The notes: generated by a model from the sequence alone, not told the origin. Counted from the stretch's first letter, positions 1 through 5,903 are shown. The stretch: DNA of 6,456 nt from Acidobacteriota bacterium (GCA_019352125.1 JABBNV010000158.1:1-6456); one strand, 5' to 3'. A program made the numbers and translations.

Positions 1-782
1 GCTACGATGTGGGTGCGCTGTTGGCGGGCGCTACGCCCATCGCGGCGGATTCTCTCAGCGAGCTCGACGACGCCACACGGGACCGTGTGCGGCTAGTCTG
101 GTTGAACTCCCCGGGCAACCCCACCGGCATTGTGCGGGACGCGGAGGCGCTGGCGGAAATTGTTGCCGATGCTCGATCACTGGGTGCGGTAGTGGCCTCG
201 GATGAGTGCTACGCGGAGCTTGGTTGGGGCGCATGGGATCCTTCTACTGGCGGACAGCCCGTGCCGTCGGTGCTGGATCCGAGGGTCAGCGGGGGCACCA
301 ATGATGGCTTGCTTGCGGTTTATTCACTGAGCAAGCAGTCCAACCTGGCGGGCTACCGTGCTGCGTTTGTGGCCGGTGATGACGCTCTGGTAGCCAATTT
401 GGTGAACAGTCGCAAGCATGCCGGGATGATAGTTCCCCGCCCTGTGCAGGAAGCATTGCGGGTTGCGATGGGGGATGACGCCCACGTGCAGGAACAGAAG
501 GATCGTTACCGGCGTCGTCGTGAATTGCTCATTCCCGCGCTCGAAGCGTTTGGGCTGAAAATTTCGCATTCGGAAGCCGGGCTGTACCTCTGGTGCACTG
601 CAGAGGAGAACACCTGGACCACTGTGGAACGGCTTTCCACCCTGGGCATTGTGGTGGGCCCCGGCGTATTTTACGGTGAAGCTGGCAACGGTTTCATTCG
701 GGTTGCACTGACTGCCACGGACGATCGGATAGCGGCGGGGGCTGCCCGGTTGAAGGCCTCGGCGCGGCAGGGCCAGGTGTGA
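1..782 (+). CDS. dapC: N-succinyldiaminopimelate aminotransferase, 3' part (5' end outside window)
   Basis: This is a PLP-dependent class I/II (fold type I) aminotransferase. In the succinylase lysine pathway it transaminates N-succinyl-2-amino-6-ketopimelate, using glutamate, to N-succinyl-LL-diaminopimelate in the cytoplasm. The reading frame is already open at base 3, so the gene enters from the left; against a usual length of about 370-400 residues, roughly 110-140 N-terminal residues are missing. Numbering the Val codon at base 9 as residue 1, the family motifs are NSPGNPTG (33-40), the PLP-pyridine Asp in SDECY (D65), the Schiff-base Lys in SLSKQSN (K109, bases 333-335), and the carboxylate-binding Arg in GFIRVAL (R231). 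The fold is certain. The DapC assignment rests on protein character and on dapD and dapE lying about 4 kb away; another aminotransferase specificity cannot be excluded from sequence alone. It ends in TGA, 123 bases before gltA on the same strand. Confidence 0.88.
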   Translation, partial: YDVGALLAGATPIAADSLSELDDATRDRVRLVWLNSPGNPTGIVRDAEALAEIVADARSLGAVVASDECYAELGWGAWDPSTGGQPVPSVLDPRVSGGTNDGLLAVYSLSKQSNLAGYRAAFVAGDDALVANLVNSRKHAGMIVPRPVQEALRVAMGDDAHVQEQKDRYRRRRELLIPALEAFGLKISHSEAGLYLWCTAEENTWTTVERLSTLGIVVGPGVFYGEAGNGFIRVALTATDDRIAAGAARLKASARQGQV

Positions 783-794
783 TCTTCGAGTCAT

Positions 795-807
795 CGTGCA
801 CTGCACG
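795..807. promoter_or_regulatory. 13-bp perfect dyad after dapC, possible operator
   Basis: CGTGCA and TGCACG arms flank a single central C, giving a perfect inverted repeat that starts 13 bases after the dapC stop codon. It lies about 36 bases upstream of the candidate gltA -10 element, where an activator or repressor could bind. It does not match the GlxR/CRP pattern (TGTGA-N6-TCACA), because the spacing between the GTG and CAC halves is too short. The arms are short, so chance is a real alternative. Confidence 0.3.
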
Positions 808-842
808 GCATCCACAATTAGCGCATCGGGCCTACTGAGCGG

Positions 843-848
843 TAGTTT
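843..848 (+). promoter_or_regulatory. candidate -10 element of gltA (TAGTTT)
   Basis: TAGTTT fits the actinobacterial TANNNT -10 pattern and is the only such match I find on the + strand between dapC and gltA. The best -35 partner is the poor TTAGCG at 818-823, with a long 19-base spacer. Transcription would start near base 855, giving a leader of about 50 bases that opens just ahead of the hairpin at 863-880. Read-through from dapC is also possible. Confidence 0.28.
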
Positions 849-862
849 CTTAACAAACACTC

Positions 863-880
863 GCCTTCGCATCCGAAGGC
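863..880 (+). promoter_or_regulatory. perfect 7-bp hairpin in the gltA leader
   Basis: GCCTTCG (863-869) and CGAAGGC (874-880) pair perfectly around a CATC loop, 25 bases before the gltA ATG. No T-run follows (next bases TGGGCAACC), so it is not a classical intrinsic terminator. It could be a U-tract-less terminator for dapC, or a stabilising or regulatory structure near the 5' end of the gltA mRNA. It ends before the gltA ribosome binding site and does not occlude it. Confidence 0.5.
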
Positions 881-894
881 TGGGCAACCTCATG

Positions 895-900
895 AAGGGG
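895..900 (+). promoter_or_regulatory. gltA ribosome binding site
   Basis: AAGGGG lies 5 bases before the ATG at 906 and fixes that start. It contrasts with galE, dapD and dapE, whose starts are preceded by a -10-like hexamer instead. Confidence 0.7.
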
Positions 901-905
901 ACTCC

Positions 906-2189
906 ATGTCTGAATCGACTAGTGCATCGCTGCGCTACGATGGCGGAGAACTTGAACTCCCGCGTATTAAGGCCGTTGAAGGCAACGACGGGTATGACGT
1001 TTCAAAGCTCTTGAAGCAAACCGGTGCGGTTACTTTTGACCCCGGCTTCGTCAACACCGCTGCCACCACCTCTGCCATCACCTACATTGACGGCGACGCA
1101 GGCATCCTGCGCTACCGTGGCTACCCCATTGAGGAGCTGGCCCAGCACTCCAACTTCTTGGAAGTTTCTTACCTGCTGATCTACGGGGAACTGCCCACTG
1201 AAGAGCAGTTTGCCGCGTTTGATCAGCGCATTCGCCGTCACACACTGCTGCATGAGGACCTGAAGGGGTTCTTTGGCGGCTTCCCCCGTGATGCGCATCC
1301 CATGCCGGTGCTCTCCTCCGCAGTCTCTGCGTTGAGCACGTTCTACCAAGATTCACTGGATCCATTCGATGACGAGCAGGTGGAAATGGCCACCATTCGC
1401 TTGATGGCCAAGCTGCCCGTTATTGCCGCCTATGCGCATAAGAAGTCCATTGGCCAGCCGATGCTGTACCCGGACAACTCCATGAGCCTGGTGGAGAACT
1501 TTCTGCGCCTGAGCTTCGGTCTTCCTGCCGAGCCGTATGAAATGGATCCGATTGTGGTCAAGGCTCTTGACCTGCTGTTGATCCTGCATGCGGACCACGA
1601 GCAGAACTGTTCCACCTCCACCGTCCGCTTGGTGGGTAGCGCCAACGCCAACATGTTTGCCTCCGTTTCAGCCGGCATCAACGCACTCTTTGGCCCGCTG
1701 CACGGCGGTGCCAATGAGGCTGTGTTGAACATGCTGCGCCAAATTCAATCCAGCGGTGAGCCGGTGGAGAAGTTTGTGGAGCGCGTCAAGAACAAGGAAG
1801 ACGGCGTGAAGCTGATGGGCTTCGGGCATCGCGTCTACAAGAACTACGATCCGCGGGCCAAAATCGTCAAGGCCACGGCCCACGAGATTTTGGCGAAGCT
1901 GGGCGGCAACGACGAGCTGCTGGCTATTGCCATGCGGTTGGAAGAAGTGGCCCTCACGGACGAATACTTTGTGTCCCGCAAACTGTACCCGAACGTGGAC
2001 TTCTACACGGGCCTGATCTATAAGGCCATGGGGTTCCCGGAGAAGATGTTCACCGTCCTGTTTGCTATCGGCCGCCTGCCGGGCTGGATTGCTCAGTGGC
2101 GCGAGATGATGCAGGATCCGCAGACCAAGATTGGCCGCCCGCGTCAGCTCTACACGGGAGCGCCAGAGCGGATGTACCCCTCCCGTTAG
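906..2189 (+). CDS. gltA: citrate synthase (type II, GltA-like)
   Basis: Citrate synthase condenses oxaloacetate and acetyl-CoA to citrate at the entry to the TCA cycle, in the cytoplasm. The 427-residue length equals that of the hexameric E. coli GltA type and exceeds that of 2-methylcitrate synthases (about 370-390), which lack the N-terminal region present here (YDGGELELP, residues 11-19). Visible motifs: HADHEQNCSTSTVR (228-241); the catalytic His in GPLHGGANE (H266); the second catalytic His in GFGHRVYKNYDPRA (H308, with R317); and the catalytic Asp in NVDFYTG (D365). These correspond to E. coli H264, H305 and D362. The ATG at 906 is supported by AAGGGG at 895-900 with a 5-base spacer. 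The gene follows dapC on the same strand after 123 bases and converges on galE with 6 bases between stop codons. Nothing is truncated. NADH sensitivity cannot be judged from the sequence. Confidence 0.97.
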   Translation: MSESTSASLRYDGGELELPRIKAVEGNDGYDVSKLLKQTGAVTFDPGFVNTAATTSAITYIDGDAGILRYRGYPIEELAQHSNFLEVSYLLIYGELPTEEQFAAFDQRIRRHTLLHEDLKGFFGGFPRDAHPMPVLSSAVSALSTFYQDSLDPFDDEQVEMATIRLMAKLPVIAAYAHKKSIGQPMLYPDNSMSLVENFLRLSFGLPAEPYEMDPIVVKALDLLLILHADHEQNCSTSTVRLVGSANANMFASVSAGINALFGPLHGGANEAVLNMLRQIQSSGEPVEKFVERVKNKEDGVKLMGFGHRVYKNYDPRAKIVKATAHEILAKLGGNDELLAIAMRLEEVALTDEYFVSRKLYPNVDFYTGLIYKAMGFPEKMFTVLFAIGRLPGWIAQWREMMQDPQTKIGRPRQLYTGAPERMYPSR

Positions 2190-2192
2190 GGG
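2177..2192. terminator. weak hairpin across the gltA stop codon, between convergent gltA and galE
   Basis: CCCCT (2177-2181) can pair with AGGGG (2188-2192) around a 6-base loop, spanning the gltA TAG stop and reaching into the 6-base gap before the galE stop. There is no T-run on either strand. It is the only candidate termination structure I see in this very tight tail-to-tail junction and could serve both directions, but a 5-bp GC stem is common by chance. Confidence 0.25.
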
Positions 2193-2195
2193 GCC

Positions 2196-3212
2196 TTAAC
2201 CTTCTTGGTACCCGTTGGGGTTGTTGTGCTGCCAGCGCCAGTGATCTTCACACATTTGATCAACTGTCTTGGTGGTGGACCAGCCTAGATCTGCCAGCGC
2301 GGAGGACGCATCCGCCCAAAACGCTGGCAGATCACCCGCGCGTCGGCCGGTGATTTCATACGGTAGGTCGTGGCCCACCGCGCGTTCGAAGGCGTGTAGC
2401 ATTTCCAACACTGACGTGCCGACGCCGGAACCTAGGTTCCAGCGGTATACGCCAGCTTTGTCATTGACATAGTCCAGAGCGGCTAGGTGCCCTGCCGCTA
2501 GGTCCATCACGTGGATGTAGTCCCGTTGTGCCGTGCCATCCGGGGTCTCATAGTCCCCGCCGAACACCATCAGCTTCTCGCGACGACCCACGGCTACCTG
2601 GGCTATGAACGGCACCAAGTTGTTGGGGATCCCTAGCGGATCTTCACCAATGCGTCCCGACGGGTGCGCACCCACCGGGTTGAAATAGCGCAGCAAGGCA
2701 ATCCGCCAGCTTGAATCTGCAGTGCCCAAGTCGTTGAGGATGTCCTCCACCATTTCCTTGGTGCGGCCGTACGGATTGGTAGCGCCAATCTCCATCTTCT
2801 CCACATACGGAATGGAATTGCCGTCCCCGTAAACGGTAGCCGACGAAGAAAAAATGATGGTGCGAACGCCTGCCGCCTCCATGGCCCGCAGCAAGGAAAT
2901 GGAGCCAGCAACGTTGTTGTGGTAGTACGCCAGCGGAATGATTGAGGATTCCCCCACTGCCTTAAGCCCGGCGAAATGGATGACGGCGTCAATGTTGTGT
3001 TCAGCGAACACCTGAGCCAGCGCGGCCTCATCGAGCAGATCCACCTGGTGGAAGGACGGCTCTTTTCCGGTAAGTTCCGCTACCCGGTTGATTGATTCTT
3101 TACTGGAGTTGGACAAGTTATCCACCACCACAACCTCGTGCCCTGCTTCCAGGAGCAGTAGTGCCGTGTGCGAGCCAATATAGCCGGATCCACCGGTAAC
3201 AAGAACCTTCAT
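2196..3212 (-). CDS. galE: UDP-glucose 4-epimerase
   Basis: GalE interconverts UDP-glucose and UDP-galactose with bound NAD+ (Leloir pathway, and supply of galactosyl units for surface glycans). It is an extended short-chain dehydrogenase and, at 338 residues, equals the usual GalE length. Visible features: the Rossmann glycine motif VTGGSGYIGSH (G7, G10, G13), an acidic residue ending beta-2 (D31), HFAGLKAVGES (79-89), the catalytic Ser in FSSSATVYG (S124), the YxxxK pair in NPYGRTK (Y148, K152), NNLVPFIAQVAVGRR (197-211), QRDYIHVMDLA (229-239) and GDLPAFWADAS (293-303). The C-terminal blocks and the NPNGYQEG ending resemble the enterobacterial GalE type. The ATG at 3212 has no good Shine-Dalgarno, but TAGGCT ends exactly 6 bases upstream, suggesting a leaderless mRNA. 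It diverges from an unknown gene and converges on gltA. Confidence 0.96.
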   Translation of the reverse strand: MKVLVTGGSGYIGSHTALLLLEAGHEVVVVDNLSNSSKESINRVAELTGKEPSFHQVDLLDEAALAQVFAEHNIDAVIHFAGLKAVGESSIIPLAYYHNNVAGSISLLRAMEAAGVRTIIFSSSATVYGDGNSIPYVEKMEIGATNPYGRTKEMVEDILNDLGTADSSWRIALLRYFNPVGAHPSGRIGEDPLGIPNNLVPFIAQVAVGRREKLMVFGGDYETPDGTAQRDYIHVMDLAAGHLAALDYVNDKAGVYRWNLGSGVGTSVLEMLHAFERAVGHDLPYEITGRRAGDLPAFWADASSALADLGWSTTKTVDQMCEDHWRWQHNNPNGYQEG

Positions 3213-3218
3213 GAACTA

Positions 3219-3224
3219 AGCCTA
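3219..3224 (-). promoter_or_regulatory. leaderless -10 element of galE (TAGGCT)
   Basis: On the minus strand TAGGCT, a TANNNT match, is followed by the 6-base spacer TAGTTC and then the galE ATG. Transcription would begin at or next to the A of the start codon. No convincing -35 is visible about 17-18 bases further upstream, which is common in actinobacterial promoters. The same hexamer and spacing occur at dapE. Confidence 0.5.
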
Positions 3225-3253
3225 CCGAAGGAGCGGCAGCCCTGTGGCCGGAG

Positions 3254-3259
3254 TAATCT
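3254..3259 (+). promoter_or_regulatory. candidate -10 element for the unknown gene (TAATCT)
   Basis: TAATCT fits TANNNT on the + strand. It would place the transcription start near base 3266, giving a leader of about 44 bases that contains the GGAGGAGG ribosome binding site ahead of GTG 3310. No clear -35 is seen. If correct, it excludes the far-upstream GTG at 3244 as the start codon. Confidence 0.3.
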
Positions 3260-3297
3260 TGGACAGTAGCAGCTGGTTGTTGCTGCGGGGCCGTTGC

Positions 3298-3305
3298 GGA
3301 GGAGG
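3298..3305 (+). promoter_or_regulatory. strong ribosome binding site deciding the GTG 3310 start
   Basis: GGAGGAGG contains two overlapping GGAGG cores, 7 and 4 bases before the in-frame GTG at 3310. It is the strongest Shine-Dalgarno match in the window. The ATG at 3346 has no comparable site. The GTG at 3244 has GAAGGAG (3227-3233) at a long 10-base spacing. Confidence 0.55.
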
Positions 3306-3309
3306 AACT

Positions 3310-3921
3310 GTGCACCATACTGGCGGGCCTGGCTGGCGCATCACTATGGATACCTCCGGGCCACTGATGGTGGCGCTGTATATCCGGGACGTGGCTGGAC
3401 TAACGAATGCGGGTATACCTCAGGTCTCCTCAGCAGAACCCGGTGTGCGCGCGGCGGATCCACGGGCTCTGGTTTCCAAGGTGGGCGGCATGGACGCGCT
3501 CCACGAACAGTGGGAGCAGTGGTGGAAGCAGCTGGTGGCCAACCATCCCGCAATGCAACCGGAACTTAGTCCGCCCTGGTTTGGCGCGTTCAGCCAAACG
3601 CCTGCGCTCCAACGTGTACTGCAGGCACATTTCGGTGCAGCGCTCACGTGGGCACGTGACCGGCAACGGGAATACTACCGTCTAGCGGAGGCCAGGGAGA
3701 TTAGCGGTGCGCCGGAGATCCTGCGGGACCTGGTGCAGGATCGAGAATTGGAATTGGGCAGGCATGCCCGTGACTTTTCGCTGACGATCGTGGAGCTGCC
3801 CTTGAGCGAGCCGCGCGCGTGGTATTTAGAACCCTCCGCAATTCTGATGAGCCAGAGCTTGCTCAACGAGCCCGAGGAATTCCGCAGCTATGTGCAGCCT
3901 GTTGTGGAGCTGATGGTCTAG
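3310..3921 (+). CDS. uncharacterised conserved-looking actinobacterial protein
   Basis: I do not recognise this protein. From GTG 3310 it is 203 residues with no membrane segment, signal peptide, Cys motif or nucleotide-binding loop, so it is probably cytoplasmic. After a short Gly-rich start, a beta-type stretch PLMVALYIRD (18-27) is followed by a linker with IPQV. A Trp-rich amphipathic helix HEQWEQWWKQL (65-75) and a Pro-rich SPPWFGAF (87-94) come next. The middle and C-terminal parts look mostly helical and charged (RDRQREYYRLAEAREI near 116-131), ending in an acidic/hydrophobic tail. Coding reality is supported by its length, G/C-rich third positions and its fit between neighbours. Starts at GTG 3244 (225 residues) or ATG 3346 (191 residues) are alternatives; the ATG begins just before PLMVALYIRD, where conservation probably starts. 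It is divergent from galE and convergent with the next gene (30-base gap). No function is proposed. Confidence 0.75.
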   Translation: MHHTGGPGWRITMDTSGPLMVALYIRDVAGLTNAGIPQVSSAEPGVRAADPRALVSKVGGMDALHEQWEQWWKQLVANHPAMQPELSPPWFGAFSQTPALQRVLQAHFGAALTWARDRQREYYRLAEAREISGAPEILRDLVQDRELELGRHARDFSLTIVELPLSEPRAWYLEPSAILMSQSLLNEPEEFRSYVQPVVELMV

Positions 3922-3951
3922 TGCGTTATCGGAACCAGAATCACGGGCCGG

Positions 3952-4827
3952 TTATGACTTCTCAGCCTTCACCGTAATCACCACGGCCGAGGCGTCTGCG
4001 CCGTCCGGTGCGCTCTGCCACCCTTTATTGGTGGTTCCATCATTATCCCCACGGTTCCAGTGCTTGCCGGAAAAATGCACGTCCGTAATGTTCAGGGAGT
4101 CCGCATTGGCCACGGCCCACTGCGCGTAGCTCCAGCCGGTAACATCGCCGGCAGGAATCGTGAGCGTTGTGGCCGTAGCCGTGCTCTCAACGGGCCCGTA
4201 CCCCACTTCGAGGGCCTTTTTGACTGCGCTGGGACTTCCCGCCGCCGTCGGCGCTTCCAGAGTACACACCAATGTGCCTTGAGATTGACCCGTCAATGCT
4301 GATGCGAATGCACGACCCAGGGGATCATGTTGTGCGTATGCGTCCGGGTAGGCGGAGCGTTGCACCGCTTGGGCGGCTTCGGTGATGGGGATTGTTTGGT
4401 AATTGGGAACCTTGACCAGCTCGCTGTAGAAGGAGTTGGTGGAGAACACCGGGTCCAGGATCTCCGCCTGGGTTCCCCAATCCTGCGAGGGCCGCTGCTG
4501 GAACAGTCCCAAGGAATCCATATCCCCATGAGTAATGTTGCGCAGTTTGGATTCCTGTAGTGCCACCGCCAAGGCAATCGATGCCGCGCGGGGTGGAAGC
4601 TGCCGGCGAACGGCTATGGCCGTGATCAGCCCGGCGTTGGCGGCCTGATCGGGTGCCAAATAGTATTTATCACTGCCGACGGCGGCGGTGCACCCAGTAC
4701 TCAAGGGCGGAGGTGCTGGTTTAAAGGCGTTCACGGCCCACAAACCCACGGCGGAAATGATCACACAGACCAGGGCGATGCTGAGGATCCAAAACAGCAA
4801 CGCTCGGGTGCGTCTAGCTCGGCTCAC
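3952..4827 (-). CDS. membrane-anchored lysozyme/transglycosylase-fold protein, possible peptidoglycan hydrolase
   Basis: This 291-residue protein has a basic N-terminus (MSRARRTR), one hydrophobic helix at about residues 10-33 and a Pro-rich linker (38-41), so it should be anchored in the membrane with its body outside (N-in). Residues about 60-145 resemble lytic-transglycosylase-like domains of actinobacteria: ALAVALQESKLRN, with E92 at the place of the catalytic Glu, followed by DSLGLFQQRPSQDWG (104-118), DPVF and FYSELVKVPNY (133-143). Relatives are often poorly named, sometimes as 'heavy metal transporter', which this sequence does not support. C46 and C188 flank the domain and could form a disulfide. 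The C-terminal module (about 229-288: GWSYAQWAVANADSLNI, HFSGKHWNRGDNDG, AVVITV) I cannot assign. The start is GTG, with an imperfect GGCGGA 9 bases upstream. It lies 17 bases after dapD, probably in one transcript. Peptidoglycan cleavage is inferred. Confidence 0.85.
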   Translation of the reverse strand: MSRARRTRALLFWILSIALVCVIISAVGLWAVNAFKPAPPPLSTGCTAAVGSDKYYLAPDQAANAGLITAIAVRRQLPPRAASIALAVALQESKLRNITHGDMDSLGLFQQRPSQDWGTQAEILDPVFSTNSFYSELVKVPNYQTIPITEAAQAVQRSAYPDAYAQHDPLGRAFASALTGQSQGTLVCTLEAPTAAGSPSAVKKALEVGYGPVESTATATTLTIPAGDVTGWSYAQWAVANADSLNITDVHFSGKHWNRGDNDGTTNKGWQSAPDGADASAVVITVKAEKS

Positions 4828-4844
4828 AGCGCACAGTCCGCCAG

Positions 4845-5852
4845 CTAGTTCTTATGCAGGGCGTCATTGAGCGCCACGGTACTGCCAGCACGGGGAAGTA
4901 CTTCCACCTCGCCGGAGGAAGAGTTGCGGCGGAACAGCAGGTTTGGCACTCCGGAGAGCTGTGCGGCTTTGACAATCTCCGTGGTGTCCTCCCCATCTGC
5001 GTCTAAGGGGCCGACGACGCGGACGCGAGTTCCGGCGGTCACATACAGGCCGGCTTCCACCACGGAATCATCGCCAATGCTGATGCCCACACCGGAGTTG
5101 GCACCCAGAAGCACGCGCTCGCCCACGGTAATTTTTTCCTTACCGCCACCGGATAGCGTGCCCATGATGGAGGCGCCACCGCCCACATCACTTCCGTTAC
5201 CCACTACTACGCCGGCGGAAATCCGGCCCTCCACCATGGAGGCACCCAAGGTTCCCGCGTTGAAGTTCACAAAGCCTTCATGCATCACTGTGGTGCCTTC
5301 AGCCAAATGGGCGCCAAGGCGTACGCGGTCCGCGTCCGCCACCCGGACTCCACTGGGAATCACGTAATCCACCATGCGCGGAAACTTGTCCACGCCGTAC
5401 ACCGTTACGGCTCCACGTCGGCGCAGGGCGGCACGGATCAGCTCAAAATCTTCTACCTGCGCGGGGCCAAAATTAGTCCAGACCACGTTGGGCAAGGCGC
5501 CAAAAATGCCATCCAGATTGATGCTGTTGGGTGTGACCAGACGGTGCGAGAGCAGATGCAGGCGCAGATACGCATCAGCCGTATCTGCGGGTGCGGCGTC
5601 AAGATCAATTTGGGCAAAGACTACTTTTTGGCCAACGCGGCGGTCCGGATCCGTTCCAGCCTCAGCCAAGGCAACCAAAGCTGGGTCTGGCTCCACAGCC
5701 TCGCCCAAAGAACCTACGGCCACGCCAAGGGCGGGTGCCGGGTACCAAACATCCAATACAGTGCCACTATCGCTCACGGTGGCTAGCCCAAACCCGTGGG
5801 CCGTTCGGTCAGTGTGGTCAGCGGGCGCGGGCGTGGTGTCTGCGGCAGTCAT
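4845..5852 (-). CDS. dapD: 2,3,4,5-tetrahydropyridine-2,6-dicarboxylate N-succinyltransferase
   Basis: DapD transfers succinyl from succinyl-CoA to tetrahydrodipicolinate, the first step of the succinylase branch toward diaminopimelate and lysine; it acts in the cytoplasm as a trimer. The 335-residue protein is of the actinobacterial type (M. tuberculosis DapD is about 317 residues), not the shorter E. coli type. An N-terminal domain (about 20-110) precedes RLVTPNSINLDGIFG (104-118) and VYGVDKFPRMVDYVIP (151-166). The left-handed beta-helix follows at about 168-282, with hexapeptide-like repeats such as VRLGAHLAEGTTV, VVVGNGSDVGGGAS and ISIGDDSVVEAG. E208 in SMVEGRIS matches the catalytic Glu of the mycobacterial enzyme. 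GTLSGGGKEKI (231-241) is the likely CoA-side loop. ATG 5852 is preceded by TAGAAT with a 6-base spacer, implying a leaderless message. It is divergent from dapE and leads into the transglycosylase-like gene. Confidence 0.95.
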   Translation of the reverse strand: MTAADTTPAPADHTDRTAHGFGLATVSDSGTVLDVWYPAPALGVAVGSLGEAVEPDPALVALAEAGTDPDRRVGQKVVFAQIDLDAAPADTADAYLRLHLLSHRLVTPNSINLDGIFGALPNVVWTNFGPAQVEDFELIRAALRRRGAVTVYGVDKFPRMVDYVIPSGVRVADADRVRLGAHLAEGTTVMHEGFVNFNAGTLGASMVEGRISAGVVVGNGSDVGGGASIMGTLSGGGKEKITVGERVLLGANSGVGISIGDDSVVEAGLYVTAGTRVRVVGPLDADGEDTTEIVKAAQLSGVPNLLFRRNSSSGEVEVLPRAGSTVALNDALHKN

Positions 5853-5858
5853 AGGTCC

Positions 5859-5864
5859 ATTCTA
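5859..5864 (-). promoter_or_regulatory. leaderless -10 element of dapD (TAGAAT)
   Basis: On the minus strand TAGAAT, a near-consensus -10 hexamer, is followed by the 6-base spacer GGACCT and then ATG 5852, so the predicted transcription start is the start codon. A TTGGGG with a long 19-base spacer is a possible -35. This promoter probably drives dapD together with the downstream transglycosylase-like gene. Confidence 0.55.
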
Positions 5865-5875
5865 CGCAAGTGCCA

Positions 5876-5883
5876 CCAGCTGG
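5876..5883. promoter_or_regulatory. palindrome CCAGCTGG between the divergent dapD and dapE promoters
   Basis: This perfect 8-bp palindrome lies between the dapD -10 (11 bases away) and the dapE -10 (14 bases away), where one regulator could affect both directions. It is short and GC-rich, so it may be chance. I recognise no known lysine-regulator motif and there is no room for a lysine riboswitch. Confidence 0.2.
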
Positions 5884-5897
5884 CCCCAATTTCCAAC

Positions 5898-5903
5898 TAG
5901 GCT
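5898..5903 (+). promoter_or_regulatory. leaderless -10 element of dapE (TAGGCT)
   Basis: TAGGCT is followed by GGATGG (6 bases) and then GTG 5910, the same hexamer and spacing as at galE. The predicted transcription start is the G of the GTG start codon. No clear -35 is visible. Confidence 0.5.

Noticed and set aside
831..845. CTAC/GTAG inverted repeat overlapping the gltA -10 candidate
   Set aside because: The arms are 4 bp and do not extend; this is expected by chance.
324..893. 189-codon open frame on the minus strand opposite dapC and the gltA leader
   Set aside because: It is antisense to a dapC region carrying the catalytic Lys and other motifs, has no recognisable domain, and is a shadow of GC-rich codon structure.
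2208..2214. GGTACC palindrome near the galE 3' end as part of a terminator
   Set aside because: It is a 6-bp self-complementary site with no loop, inside the galE coding sequence.
3922..3951. Possible terminator between the unknown gene and the transglycosylase-like gene
   Set aside because: Only a 4-bp AACC/GGTT pairing is visible and no T-run follows on either strand.
3975..4827. Lipoprotein interpretation of the transglycosylase-like protein (Cys at residue 21)
   Set aside because: The Cys lies inside the hydrophobic helix with V at -1 and L at -2 (ALVC), which is not a proper lipobox; a membrane anchor is more likely.
4837..4860. Separate promoter for the transglycosylase-like gene
   Set aside because: No TANNNT hexamer sits 6 bases before the GTG at 4827 on the minus strand; the short gap to dapD fits co-transcription better.
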